Below are positions 16,303 to 26,800 of a DNA stretch of 64,000 nucleotides, piece after piece. Origin of the DNA: Candidatus Eiseniibacteriota bacterium (GTDB lineage Bacteria > Eisenbacteria > RBG-16-71-46 > CAIMUX01). The notes under the pieces were generated by a model. It was not told where the DNA came from. It made no database searches and saw only the letters and a list, made by a program, of their open reading frames with translations. The translations under genes and the position numbers were made by a program. Positions within the stretch are counted from its first letter, which is position 1, and the number at the start of each line of letters is the position of its first letter. The stretch covers positions 1 to 64,000 of the forward strand of contig JACKCR010000010.1 of the NCBI GenBank assembly GCA_020633975.1. The letters are read 5' to 3'.

Positions 16303-17916
16303 GTGCCGACTCCAGAACGTCTCGGGAAGTACACGATCTCCGCGGTGTTGGGCCGGGGAGCCATGGGCGTCGTCTACAAGGGGCTGGACCCGATCATCGG
16401 CCGTCCCGTCGCGATCAAGACGATCCGGCGGGACCTGGTGAGTGGACGTCACGGCGATGCACTCACCGAGCGCTTCCGGAACGAAGCGCGCGCAGCGGGT
16501 CGGCTCTCGCACCCGGGGATCGTCGGGATCTACGAGTATGGCGAAGATGGTGACGTCGCCTTCCTCGCCATGGAGTTCGTCGAAGGAAGCACACTCTCGG
16601 ACTATCTCGATCGAGAGGTCCGCTTCGAGACGGCAGACATCGTCGGCATCATGAGCCAGGTGCTCGACGCCCTGGGCTTCGCTCACGAGCACGGAATCTG
16701 GCACCGCGACATCAAGCCCGCGAACCTCATCATCGGCAGGAACGGGAAGCTCAAGATCGCGGACTTCGGCATCGCCCACGTCGACTCCTCCAACATCACG
16801 CACACCGGCGCGATGATGGGTACGCCAGCCTACATGGCACCTGAGCACTTCCACGGAAACGAGGTGGACGCACGCGCCGATCTCTTCTCCTGCGGCGTCG
16901 TCCTCTACCAACTCCTCACCGGCGTGCGTCCATGGGAAGGCACATCTGCGTCGCTCGCCTACAAGATCTGTCACGAGGAACCGAAGCGCCCTTCCGAGAT
17001 CGATCCGACCCACTGCCCGGCGCCATTCGACGCGATCGTGGCACGGGCGCTGGCAAAGGACCCGAACGATCGCTACCCAACAGCCGCGGAGTTCCGGGCT
17101 GAGCTATCACATGCCACTGTCGATCCCGTGCCATCCTCCGTATCCGAAGAGACGCTCTTCGCGGGCCCTCCGCCGGATCTATCGGGGCTCGACGTGGAAG
17201 CGCCAACAGGTCTCGGATCGGAACCGACGTCACCGAGTTCGTGCACAGATCCGCCGGCCGGATGGGATCCGAAGATCCTAGGACAGGTGCGAGACCAGCT
17301 CGCCCACTATCTCGGGCCACTGGCGCGCGTCGTGATCCGACGAGCTGCCGCAAAGTCCAGTGGACTGGATGAGCTCTACCGCACCGCATCCGAAGAATTG
17401 CTCAACCCGATCGACCGGAAGTCGTTCCTGGCGGAAGGAAGGGAGTTCGCCGAGCGGATCGCTCGTTCGATGAGTTCCGACAGCGGCATGACGAGCGGAA
17501 GCGGCGCCAACAGCGGAACCGGTACGGCGAGCGGAGACGGCACCACGAGCGGAGCTGGCACGACGAGTGGAAGCGGCGCCGCCGGTGGGAGCACGACGAG
17601 TGGGAGTGGTACGACGAGTGGTGGAGCGAGGAGCGGCAGCGGCATCACCGGCGGAAACGTGACGAACCACGGCACCGGTACCGCGAGCGGGGGCGAGTTC
17701 TCAAATCCTCGAGCCGCGAACCGTCCGCTCGACGAGGACACCCTCGCTGCAACGACCCGCTGCCTGGCCGCCTACGTAGGGCCGATCGCAAAGATCCTCG
17801 TGAAGAAATCCGCAGCTCAGGTGACCACGGCCGCACAGCTCCATGACCTCCTCGCCGCCCAGCTGACGGAACCGTCCGATCGGGAGAAGTTCCTGAGGGA
17901 CGTGCGAACCAGCTAG
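16303..17916 (+). CDS. Hanks-type Ser/Thr protein kinase with two C-terminal repeat domains
   Basis: 537 residues from the GTG at 16303; longer frames run into the sensor gene. Kinase domain about residues 8-270: glycine loop GRGAMGVVYKG, VAIKTI lysine, catalytic HRDIKPAN (about 132-139), DFG (about 154), activation segment ending GTPAYMAPE. No transmembrane helix. The C-terminus carries two copies of a roughly 60-residue module (about 322-384 and 475-537) with the shared core YLGPLARVVIRRAA / YVGPIAKILVKKSA and D-R-x-x-F near the end, as in DUF8082-like domains. They are separated by about 80 residues of Gly/Ser/Thr-rich hexapeptide-like repeats (SGxGTT). Probably the output partner of the adjacent DUF3365-HAMP sensor. 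Confidence 0.88.
   Translation: MPTPERLGKYTISAVLGRGAMGVVYKGLDPIIGRPVAIKTIRRDLVSGRHGDALTERFRNEARAAGRLSHPGIVGIYEYGEDGDVAFLAMEFVEGSTLSDYLDREVRFETADIVGIMSQVLDALGFAHEHGIWHRDIKPANLIIGRNGKLKIADFGIAHVDSSNITHTGAMMGTPAYMAPEHFHGNEVDARADLFSCGVVLYQLLTGVRPWEGTSASLAYKICHEEPKRPSEIDPTHCPAPFDAIVARALAKDPNDRYPTAAEFRAELSHATVDPVPSSVSEETLFAGPPPDLSGLDVEAPTGLGSEPTSPSSCTDPPAGWDPKILGQVRDQLAHYLGPLARVVIRRAAAKSSGLDELYRTASEELLNPIDRKSFLAEGREFAERIARSMSSDSGMTSGSGANSGTGTASGDGTTSGAGTTSGSGAAGGSTTSGSGTTSGGARSGSGITGGNVTNHGTGTASGGEFSNPRAANRPLDEDTLAATTRCLAAYVGPIAKILVKKSAAQVTTAAQLHDLLAAQLTEPSDREKFLRDVRTS
17466..17700 (+). repeat. Gly/Ser/Thr hexapeptide-like repeat linker inside the kinase gene
   Basis: Around ten degenerate units of about 18 bp encode SGxGTT-like hexapeptides (for example TSGSGA, NSGTGT, ASGDGT, TSGAGT). 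The stretch is low complexity and likely a flexible linker between the two C-terminal modules. Copy number may vary between strains. Confidence 0.75.
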
Positions 17917-17936
17917 CACACGCTATTGGCGAGCGA

Positions 17937-19841
17937 TCAGCGGCTCGGTTCCCCGAAAGTCCACTCCGATGCGAGACGGAAGAAGTCGAGTTCGAGGAGA
18001 GGGACACGGCTGTCCATCTCGACCCGCTCACCCAGACCAGGCTCGCCAACGGTAGCGTCTCCGACCGCGAGGTCGTCGCTCGCACGGTCTGCCGTGGGAA
18101 CCTCACGGGGCACGACCCAAGCTTCCGGCCCCACCGCCTGTACGAGGTAGGGGCGTTCGCCACCTGGTAGTCGCGCACGCATCGGCAGTGCAGGATCGAG
18201 TCGGACGTTCAGCGCCGCACTGGATACGAGGGAGAGCGGCTCCCCACGATCCGTTCGGCGAGGTGTGATGGTCACGGGCGCTCCGTCCGTCGTTTCGAGC
18301 CCCTCTGTGGTTCTGACAACTCGAATCCGATCGGCGAGGTAGATCGTCTCTCTCTGTTCGTCCACGTCGATCGGACGTCCACCCCGCCACGTCGGCGGAT
18401 TGAACTGAGGCCCGCGAGCGGTCGCGAGGAAGGCCGCGCGCTCGGGCCACTCCGCAAGCGCGCGGAACGCGTCGGGGTCGACCACCACCCATTCCTCCTG
18501 CGCGTAGCCCAGAAGGTCCGCGAGCTGTTCGGGACCGAGGTGGAAGATTCCGTGGTACACGTCCCCGGCGAGTGGAGAAGCGTCCGGGGGAACGAAGCTC
18601 AAGAGACCGAGATTGTGGTAGACCGGTGTCCGTCCGCCTAGCGGGGCGAGGAAGGCCTTTGCCTCACTGTGCCTGTAGAACGGAATCGTGATTCGGGCCG
18701 CTTCCCTGCCGGCAGAGTATGGATGAACCGGAAGGAAACCGATCAGCAGAACCGCACCCGCTGCGAGTGGAAACCATCCGCTACGGTTCAGGATCGACCG
18801 GACCACCGGCACGAGGAGACAGACCGTGAGCGGCGCGAGGAAGAGCAGATACCGTACCTGACGTAGCGGTGTCAGATGGAGCGCTACCGCCGACAGGATC
18901 CAAGCGAGAGCCAGTCTCCGCTGTCGCCCTCCCTCCCGGTACGAAAGCACGAGCCCGAACGGAAGGAGAAGCATCGCGAGCGGACCATAGGCTGGCCAGT
19001 TCCGCAGGTAGACCCAGACCGGTTCTGCGACGTCTCGTGCACCCGCCTCGAACAGGAGGAACCGCGCCTGACGAGTCGCACGCTCGAACAGAGACAGGTC
19101 GTGTAGGGAGTCGCGCAACACCCAGCCGAGGATCACGAAGGAAACGGCCCCGCTGAGGACCATCGCGAGCGCATAGAGCGCCACCGCCGGGAAGCGGCGA
19201 TCGGAAGGCGTCGGGCGGACCACGACGTGAACGATCCCCGCCACGATCCAGAAGACCGCGAACGTGTGCTTCACGAGCACCGAAACCGTCCCCAGTAGGA
19301 ACACGGTCAGCCACGTGCCCGGCGTGGGCCTTCGAACGAGGCGTTCGGTGGCGAGCAGGAACGACAGGAACAGAACTCCCGGGAACAGATCGTGGCTGAT
19401 GAAGGGTGCGTAGCTGAAGAACAGGTAGGTTGGAACCGCTGCGAGGAACGCGAGGAGCACAGCAGGACTCCTGCCGTACATCCGTGACGTGATCGCATAC
19501 GTTGCGACGAGGTACGCAGCGTGGACGAGCGCGAACAGCGCGTGGTGCGGCCGGACCTCGAGCGGATGGAGATGCATTGCGTCGGCAACCCACTGCGCCG
19601 GGACCAGCAGCAACCCCACGATCGGCCCGCGTGTCGGGACGAACCCGGGAAGGTTCCCGAGGAAGTAGCGCGCGTTCCGGATCGAGTCGAATCCGTCGTA
19701 GTACTCGACGTCGACCAACACCGCGGCAGCCGCCAGCCACGAGAATAGAAGGCCGAAAACGATCGCCTCCGAGTACGGCAGAGCGCGGGCCAGGGTCAGG
19801 CCAACGGAGCGGCCCCGATGTTTCTCCCGTTTCGAGGTCAC
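17937..19841 (-). CDS. GT39-like polytopic membrane glycosyltransferase
   Basis: 634 residues from the GTG at 19841 (GGGAG 5 nt upstream). The open frame extends 18 codons further, but that part lies in a terminator-like hairpin, so the shorter start is preferred. About ten hydrophobic helices cover residues 15-410. An acidic pair near the first extracytoplasmic loop (DVEYYDGFDSIRNARYFL) fits the GT39/ArnT-like (GT-C) fold, and a soluble beta-rich domain of about 230 residues follows. These enzymes transfer sugars from polyprenyl-phosphate donors on the outer face of the inner membrane. The acceptor is unknown. It lies convergent to the Ser/Thr kinase. Confidence 0.7.
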   Translation of the reverse strand: MTSKREKHRGRSVGLTLARALPYSEAIVFGLLFSWLAAAAVLVDVEYYDGFDSIRNARYFLGNLPGFVPTRGPIVGLLLVPAQWVADAMHLHPLEVRPHHALFALVHAAYLVATYAITSRMYGRSPAVLLAFLAAVPTYLFFSYAPFISHDLFPGVLFLSFLLATERLVRRPTPGTWLTVFLLGTVSVLVKHTFAVFWIVAGIVHVVVRPTPSDRRFPAVALYALAMVLSGAVSFVILGWVLRDSLHDLSLFERATRQARFLLFEAGARDVAEPVWVYLRNWPAYGPLAMLLLPFGLVLSYREGGRQRRLALAWILSAVALHLTPLRQVRYLLFLAPLTVCLLVPVVRSILNRSGWFPLAAGAVLLIGFLPVHPYSAGREAARITIPFYRHSEAKAFLAPLGGRTPVYHNLGLLSFVPPDASPLAGDVYHGIFHLGPEQLADLLGYAQEEWVVVDPDAFRALAEWPERAAFLATARGPQFNPPTWRGGRPIDVDEQRETIYLADRIRVVRTTEGLETTDGAPVTITPRRTDRGEPLSLVSSAALNVRLDPALPMRARLPGGERPYLVQAVGPEAWVVPREVPTADRASDDLAVGDATVGEPGLGERVEMDSRVPLLELDFFRLASEWTFGEPSR

Positions 19842-19859
19842 TTCCGCTCCCGATACGTC

Positions 19860-19887
19860 GAGGGCGGCGTGTTTCCACGCCGCCCTC
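19860..19887 (-). terminator. 12-bp hairpin with GAAA loop after the M36 protease gene
   Basis: On the minus strand GAGGGCGGCGTG and CACGCCGCCCTC pair perfectly around a GAAA tetraloop, 28 bp after the protease stop. It overlaps the N-terminal extension of the downstream glycosyltransferase frame. No T-tract follows. Likely terminates or attenuates protease transcription. Confidence 0.6.
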
Positions 19888-19914
19888 CGCTTCACTTCGA
19901 TCTGTTGGTCCGTT

Positions 19915-22842
19915 CTACCGGCTCACCACCACCGAGCGGCTCGCCGTGAACTCGTTCGATTGCATGCGGACATAGTAGACGCCGGAGAGCGCGTCGTTGC
20001 CGCGGTCGTCCTTCTGGTCCCAAGCGACCTGGTGGCGACCGGCCTCGAACGTATCCGCGGCGAGGGTCCGGACCTTACGGCCGGCGACGTCGAAGATCGA
20101 CACTGACACCTTCGTCGCGGTCGGCACCTGGAACGAGACGTTCGTACCGTTCGTCGCCGGGTTCGGCTGGGCCCCGTAGAGCGCGAAGCTCAGCGGGGCA
20201 CCGGAGACGACCGGAGCGTCGGACGGATCGTCCGAGAGGGCCAGAACCTCGAAGTCGTCGATACCGGCCTCGACGATCGAACCATCGTTGAGGTCCGACG
20301 CGAGGAAACGGAACTCGACCGTCCCCGGCGTGCCGAAGAGATCGACCACGTCGACGATGACCGGGAGCCAACGGCCCTGGTCCGCCTGCGTGTTCTCGAT
20401 GTCGACCCAAGAGCCGCCATCGTTCCGTGCCTGAACGATCCAGATGTCGTTACCCGGATCGGCGCCCTTCGTGTTCGAGTACCAGCGGTGATACTTGACG
20501 AGCACGTTCTCATACGCGGAGAGGTCGTAGCCCGGGCTGTACAGCGTAGTCGTTCCGCCATCGACATCGTTCTCGCCGATGCTCCCGTTGACGGAACCCT
20601 GACCGGTGACCCAGCAGACCGTGCCATCAACCGTGTGGTCGTCCTCCGGCTGCGCGGCCGTTCCGTTCGGGTCGACGCGCGTCCAGACGCCGGTCGTCGC
20701 GTTGTCCGTACCCTCGTCGTTCACGGACCAGCCCATGTCCGTCTCCATCGGATCGAACTCGGCTGTCAGGTCGAATGCGTGGACGAAGAACGGTGCGAAC
20801 TGGGGCGCCGTACCGACGTTGCCGGTCGTGCTCCCTGCGGTGATGTAGTACGTCACCTGGTCGCCCGAGGAGAACGGCACCGTCGTGCCGAACTCACCAG
20901 GGTTCCCGGTCGCGGCGAGAGTCGCCTGGCCCTCGAGACCGTTCCGCGTGTAGTGGAGGGTGACGTCGTCGATCGTGCCCGAGGTCGTCGCAACGTCGCA
21001 TACGAAGTCGAGGCCGCCCGCGGACTGCGGAGTCGTGAGCGGAGCGTGGGCCACCGTCACGAAGTCGGTCAGCGTCGGGCAGCTGTAGCCGTTGCCGTTC
21101 GTGTCGTGCTTCTGCGCCGCGGCACAGATCGCCGCGTAGTTCGGCGTACCGTCCGAGAGGTCGCCATTGTCGTCGTCGGCCACGAACATCGAGAAGACCT
21201 GGTCGGCCTGGTTGAACGGATGCTCCAACGTACGACCGAAGTGCCAGAGCTCGGCCGCACGGAGCTTGCCGTCCGCCGAGCCGAGGGTCACTTCGAGGTT
21301 CTTCCAAACGTCCCAGACGACACCCGCGATGACTTCGCCGTCGGCGTGGACTTCACCCGTCAGATCCTCCGGGTACTGGAGCGCGTTGTCCGAGTCACGG
21401 ATACCGGTCACACAGTTGCCCTGGTTGAATCCACGGCCGATGACCGACTCGTTGGTGATGAAGTTCGCGAGGATGTCCGCGTTTCCTTCACCGAGTCCCT
21501 CGTTGCCCTGCGATCCGAGGATCGAGGCCTGGACGCCGTGACCGAACTCGTGATGGACCACACCCTGGATCTCGCCGGTGTTCGCGCATCCACCGCCCGC
21601 GTTGTAGAAGTTGATCGTACCGTTCCAGTACGCGTTGCAGGTGCCGCTCACGCCGACGTTCGCAACGATACGCTGGTTGATGTAGGCGAAGGTCGGGTCG
21701 AACACGCGGATGAACTCGTGGACGTCGGTCACGGACTCGAACACGTCCCGCTCGTCCTGACGCGAGTTGCCATCGTTCCAGTCGACCGTGAACGGGGTGC
21801 CGCCATCGGCGGTACCGCTGAATTGCGCGTCGCTACCCTGGCCGGAAGACCGGTTCACGTTGCAGTAAGGACCGAAGAACTGTGACGTCACGGTCGCGCT
21901 GCCGCTTCCCGCGCCGATCGACCAGTTGCCGTCGACATCTGACGTCGTCGTGCCCTGTCCGCTGACCGACACTTCCATGTACGCAAGCGGGTCAGAGGAC
22001 TCGCCGTTACAGTACGTATCCTGCTGGACGTCGCCCTGCGTGTTGCCGGAGAAGAAGTGGACGTCGTTGTAGCGCCAGAGGATGTCACCCGTGTGCGCAT
22101 CGACGTGGGTCACCCAGATTCCGAGCGGATCGGCCGTCTCGACGCGAAGGCGGTAGGCGAGGTGATACTCGACCTGGTCCACGCCCGTCGGATAGGGCAG
22201 GACGACGAGGTCGATCTCGTCTTGGATCTCGTCCGTGACCGGATTGAAGGGCAGATCCGCCGCGGCGATCTGCTCGGCCTCGAGCTGCGTGAGCGACGGC
22301 GTCGCATCGAGCTCACCGACCTGGTAGAAGTCCGAACCCATCACGAAGAGGCGTCCGCTGTCCATGAAGACGGCGTGGGCACGGCCACCGAGGACGTCCA
22401 GCCCTTCATACGTCTGCTTGAAGTGGACGGAGTACTTGCCGAGACCGTTCGCGACGTCGGTGACCGTGAGGTCCTCCGGGTCGAGACGGAGAGTCGTGGC
22501 ATTCTCGGCGAAGACGGTACGAGCCGCGGACTCCGCGTCGAGCGAGGTCGCGAGCGGAGCGGCGACATCCGAGCCGGACCCGAACACCGAGTGCGGAGAG
22601 TTCGCATAGGTGTTCCAGGAACGGACCTTCCACCGTCCGCCGAGGTCCGAGGCCAGCGCTTGCTGGGTCTGGATCATCCCCTGCGCAACTTCGGTACTCA
22701 TATAGTTGCGGGTCTCGAACTCCGGCAGCTGGATCTCGAGCTCTGCGGTGCTTTGCGGAGTGACGAAGGCGAGAGCCTCCGGTCCCGCCGAAACGAGTGC
22801 GGCGATCGCGAGCAGTGAGACCCGCGAGTGAGTGAGTTTCAT
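19915..22842 (-). CDS. Secreted M36 fungalysin-type zinc metalloprotease with FlgD-like C-terminus
   Basis: 975 residues from the ATG at 22842, where a signal peptide begins (MKLTHSRVSLLAIAALVSAG, cleaved after ALA). Residues about 25-230 form an FTP/PepSY-type propeptide (SVFGSGSDVAAPL, YSVHFKQTYEGLDVLGGRAHAVF). The catalytic zinc site HEFGH is near residue 430 within VVHHEFGHGVQ, with the downstream Glu in GLGEGNAD. A beta-rich MAM/immune-inhibitor-A-like domain follows (DNVLVKYHRWYS-like strands), then a FlgD-like end (AQPNPATNGTNVSF, VFDVAGRKVRTL, GVYYVRM) terminating in RSVVVSR. Predicted to be exported as a zymogen and to degrade extracellular protein. It is divergent from the sigma factor gene. 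Confidence 0.88.
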   Translation of the reverse strand: MKLTHSRVSLLAIAALVSAGPEALAFVTPQSTAELEIQLPEFETRNYMSTEVAQGMIQTQQALASDLGGRWKVRSWNTYANSPHSVFGSGSDVAAPLATSLDAESAARTVFAENATTLRLDPEDLTVTDVANGLGKYSVHFKQTYEGLDVLGGRAHAVFMDSGRLFVMGSDFYQVGELDATPSLTQLEAEQIAAADLPFNPVTDEIQDEIDLVVLPYPTGVDQVEYHLAYRLRVETADPLGIWVTHVDAHTGDILWRYNDVHFFSGNTQGDVQQDTYCNGESSDPLAYMEVSVSGQGTTTSDVDGNWSIGAGSGSATVTSQFFGPYCNVNRSSGQGSDAQFSGTADGGTPFTVDWNDGNSRQDERDVFESVTDVHEFIRVFDPTFAYINQRIVANVGVSGTCNAYWNGTINFYNAGGGCANTGEIQGVVHHEFGHGVQASILGSQGNEGLGEGNADILANFITNESVIGRGFNQGNCVTGIRDSDNALQYPEDLTGEVHADGEVIAGVVWDVWKNLEVTLGSADGKLRAAELWHFGRTLEHPFNQADQVFSMFVADDDNGDLSDGTPNYAAICAAAQKHDTNGNGYSCPTLTDFVTVAHAPLTTPQSAGGLDFVCDVATTSGTIDDVTLHYTRNGLEGQATLAATGNPGEFGTTVPFSSGDQVTYYITAGSTTGNVGTAPQFAPFFVHAFDLTAEFDPMETDMGWSVNDEGTDNATTGVWTRVDPNGTAAQPEDDHTVDGTVCWVTGQGSVNGSIGENDVDGGTTTLYSPGYDLSAYENVLVKYHRWYSNTKGADPGNDIWIVQARNDGGSWVDIENTQADQGRWLPVIVDVVDLFGTPGTVEFRFLASDLNDGSIVEAGIDDFEVLALSDDPSDAPVVSGAPLSFALYGAQPNPATNGTNVSFQVPTATKVSVSIFDVAGRKVRTLAADTFEAGRHQVAWDQKDDRGNDALSGVYYVRMQSNEFTASRSVVVSR

Positions 22843-23159
22843 GAAGCGTGTTCCCCTCGTGCGAATGATGGTCCCATCGCAAGGCTCGAGCGAGCCAACG
22901 GATGGGGGCCGTGAGCGATGCACTGCGTGGATGGCTCCAACATCGAAGTCGGACCAATAGTGGAGCCGGAGTCGAGTGTAGGCGATGGGTCCGGGCCGAG
23001 TCACGCCCCCACGATCCGGGGAGCTAGACCGGTCGTTCCGAAGACGGGCTGGGCGTATACTTCTAGCTGTTCCTCCATTGAATGCCATGGATGATGAGTG
23101 GCCCACGGGCCACGAGAGCGGAAGACGCCAAACCGGCTCGCTCGCGGAGATGCACTGGC
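22843..23159. other. Divergent intergenic region, no gene seen
   Basis: 317 bp between the divergent M36 protease and sigma factor genes. Besides the ribosome sites (GAGGGGAA on the minus side, GGAG on the plus side) I see no convincing promoter boxes, RNA gene or repeat. It must hold promoters for both genes. Confidence 0.5.
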
Positions 23160-23762
23160 ATGTCTGACGACTACGAAGCGAATCTCCCCCAGACTCCGTC
23201 CGGTGCCCCGGGCGATACCGGTGTGCTGCTGCGACGACTGCGCGACGGAGACGACGTGGCGAAGGAGCAGCTGTTCACCCGCTACCTCCCGATCCTGACC
23301 CGTTGGGCCCACCGACGGCTCCCCCCGCAGGGCCGCGATCTCCGCGACACACAGGATCTCGTGCAGGACACCCTTCTCCGCGCCCTTCGGAGGATCGACG
23401 GCTTCGAGCATCGAGGAGAGGGCGCCTTTCTCGCCTACCTGCGGCAGGTGCTCGTCAACTCGGTCCGGGACGAAGCCCGGAGGCAGGCCGTACGCCCGGG
23501 TCGTAGTCCTCTCCAGAGCGATCTCGCGGGTCCCGCGCCGGATCATCTCGCAGCAATGATCGACGATGAGGAGTCCGAGCGGCTGGAACGAGCACTGCAG
23601 CGCCTCGGGGAGGAGCAACGGCAGGCCATCGTCCTCCGGATCGAGTTCGGGCTGAGCCATGCCGAAGTGGCCGCGATGCTCGGCAAGCCAACGCCGGAGG
23701 CTGCCCGAGCGCTCGTCGGACGCTCGCTCGTCGCATTGGCTCGGGAGTACCGGCGCGGCTGA
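23160..23762 (+). CDS. ECF-type RNA polymerase sigma factor
   Basis: 200 residues from the ATG at 23160. Region 2 is visible (LLRRLRDGDDVAKEQLFTRYLPILTRWAHRRLPPQGRDLRDTQDLVQDTLLRAL) and region 4 is recognisable near the C-terminus (EEQRQAIVLRIEFGLSHAEVAAMLGKPTPEAARALVGRSLVAL), with an acidic linker between them. No anti-sigma gene is adjacent. Instead a kinase-NB-ARC-TPR gene starts 55 bp downstream on the same strand, an arrangement known for ECF sigma factors whose activity is tuned by a Hanks-type kinase. The target regulon is unknown; the divergent protease is a natural candidate. Confidence 0.88.
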   Translation: MSDDYEANLPQTPSGAPGDTGVLLRRLRDGDDVAKEQLFTRYLPILTRWAHRRLPPQGRDLRDTQDLVQDTLLRALRRIDGFEHRGEGAFLAYLRQVLVNSVRDEARRQAVRPGRSPLQSDLAGPAPDHLAAMIDDEESERLERALQRLGEEQRQAIVLRIEFGLSHAEVAAMLGKPTPEAARALVGRSLVALAREYRRG

Positions 23763-23817
23763 GAACCCGGTTCGTCCGCGTCGCTGGCAAAGCACCGCCC
23801 AGGGTAGAATCGTGTCG

Positions 23818-26800
23818 ATGTCTCCCGAGAACGAAACGCCGGGGCCGTCCCCCGAGCACTCAACTCCCGACCCCGAAACGCCGGGCTCATCACCCGAGCG
23901 CGCAGACCTCGAGCTGCTCCGTCTGGCCGAGCAGCTCGCGGACGATGTCGATCTCGAAACCGGGGCCCCTTCGATCGAGACTCAGCGTCCGGAGCTGGCC
24001 GATGACATCGCGGCGCTTCGGTCGCTCGACTCCGTGTTTCGCAAGCTCCGCGCCAACGAAGTGGCGTGGAACTCGGTCACCATTCTCCCGTCCGGTCCGA
24101 TTGCGGCCGCACCGCGTTTCCATCCACATCCGATCGACGCGACGGGTCGATACACGATCGACGCCGAGGCCGGCCGCGGTGGAATGGGTGTCGTGTACCG
24201 GGCGAGGGATCTGGCCTTGGACCGCACGGTCGCCATCAAGCTCGTGCCCCCAAGGCTCTCCAGTTCGACGCGACACCTCTCCCGCCTGACGCAGGAAGCC
24301 CGACTGCTTGCGTCGCTCAATCACCCGAACGTCGCGACGATCCACGGGCTCGAGACGACGAACGACGGCGAGCGCTTTCTGGTCCTCGAGTGGGTCGAAG
24401 GCGAGACCCTCGCGGCGAGGTTGGCGCGGGGTCCTCTCTCCCGCACCGAGGCGATCGAGCTGGGCGTGCAACTCGCGGACGCACTGACTGCGGCGCACGA
24501 AGGACGTGTCGTCCACCTCGATCTCAAGCCTGCGAACCTCATGATCACGCCACAGGGACGTCTCAAGGTGCTCGACTTCGGACTCGCCCGAAGGGACACT
24601 CCTTCGCCCGAGCGTGGTGACCGGGGAGCTGACACGGACAAGTCGTCGGAATCGTCGCTCGGAGGAACGTGGGGCTACGTCAGCCCGGAGCGACTGCTCG
24701 AGCCTGGCGATCATCGTGCCGACATCTTCGCGTTCGGATGCGTTCTCTTCGAATGCCTGACGGGGAGACCGGCGTTCGCGGGAAGCACCGTGGCAGAGAT
24801 CCAGAATCGGCTTCTCAACGGCGCGCCGGACTGGGCTCTCCTTCCTTCGGATGCGCGGGTAGACCTCCAGGAGCTCATCGAACGCTGTGTGGAGAAGCGA
24901 CCGGACCGTCGGCCGGAGTCGATGGCCTCCATTCTGCGAGTTCTGGATGGACTTCGTTCGGAGACCAGGAGACGTCTTCCGAGTCGGAGCGATCCCGCAC
25001 GGAACCAACTCCCCCGTCCACGGACGCCCTTCATTGGACGCGACGAGGCCGTCGCGAGTTGTCTCGGGCGTCTCGAGCGGCCCGGGCTCCTGACCATCGT
25101 CGGTATCGGCGGGATCGGCAAGTCACGCCTCGCACTCGCGGTCGCCACTCGCTGGCTGGAACGCGAGCAGGGCCCCGTCTACTTCGCGGATCTGACTCCC
25201 CTTCCCAACGAACCGGCAGAGCTCGAAGCGGGTATCGCAGCTCTCCTCGGAGTGCGGGACCGTCCCAACCAGACGACACTGGATGGAATCGCGGAAGCAC
25301 TCGTCGAGTCGGGCACGCTCCTCGTTCTCGACAACTGCGAGCAGGCCTCCGCTGCGTTGATCGGAGTCATCACCAGGGTTCGCGAAACACTGCCGGACCT
25401 CCGCGTGCTCGTCACGAGCAGGATCCCGTTCTCTGGTTCGGACGATGAGGTCCTTCGACTGGACCCGCTCTCCGTCCCAACCGACGCAGACCTGGACGAT
25501 CCCGAACGCCTCCGCAACAACGACGCCGTGCGGCTGTTTCTCCATCACATCCATCGCATCCGCCCCGCACTCGAGATCCTGGATTCGGGGCTCACTTCGA
25601 TCGGTGTCATCTCTCGCCGTGTCGGCGGGCTTCCACTCGCACTCGAGCTGGCGGCCGCACGCACTCGCGTCCTCGGCCTCCATGAGATCGAAGAGCGACT
25701 CGACGAGCAGCTCAACTTCCTGCGCGAGGGTGGACCCGCGAGCGGCCCGCGCCGAACCCTCGGCGTCACGATCGAATGGAGCGCGGACCAACTGAGTGCA
25801 AGGGAGAGGCGCCTCTTCCAGGCGCTCTCCGTCTTCACGCCGAGCTGCGATCTCGAAGGGCTTTCCGCCGTCTCCCCGGACCCGCTCGACGAGTTCCAGA
25901 TCCTCGACGTGGTCGCCGGACTTTCCCAGAAGTCGCTGCTCCAGGTGGAGTCCGTGCCCGGCGGCGCGTCCCGCTATCGTCTCCTCGAACCGATCCGGCA
26001 GTTCGCAAGCAAGGAGCTGTCCGAAACAGGAGAGGACGAGGACGTTCGGAGACGCCATGCGAACCACTTCCTCGCGTTGGCGGAACGCGCGGAGGTCGCA
26101 CTCTATGGAGCGAGTCAGGCCGAGTGGCTCGAACGGCTGGAGCGGGACCGCGACAACCTCGCGCTGGCGCTCAGTTACTGGGCCGAGCAGGGCGACGGAC
26201 GTCTCCGCGCGGCCCGCATGGTGGCGGCACTCTATCGGTTCTGGACGGTGCGCGGTCACATCCAGGAGGGACTGAAGTGGACGCAACGAATCCTCAGCCT
26301 CCCGGAAGACGCATCGCTGCTCCTCCGCGCCCGGGTGACCTTCGCCCACGCGTTCCTTCTCTTCTACGCCTACGGCACCAACCGTGACACGTTGGCGGCT
26401 CGATTCGAGGACGCACTTGCGCTGTTCCGGAACGCGGGCGACCGCCAAGGTATGGCGCGCTGTCTCAGCGCTCTCGGCATAGAGTTCAACTCGCTCGGGG
26501 ACCACGAGCGAGGAATGCACGCACTGACGGAAGCGCGAGAGCACTACGCCGCGGTCGGTGACTTCCGGGGGCTCGCGACCGTGGCGAACAACATGGGCCT
26601 GTCCCACTGGCTCCGCCACGACGTTGCGCAAGCAACCCCGCTGATCGAGGAAAGCTACCGGCTCCATGCGCAAAGTGGCGACAGGCAGGCCCGAGCCAAC
26701 GCCGCGCTCAACCTGGCATTCCTCATCATTCGTGCCGTGGATCTCGAACGCGGACGTGTTCTCGTCGAGGAGTGCGCGGACATCCTCCGCAACCTGGAGG

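Noticed and set aside
20488-21885. 465-codon open frame opposite the M36 protease at 19915-22842
   Set aside because: Arg/Val/Glu-rich antisense shadow; the minus strand carries HEFGH and a signal peptide.
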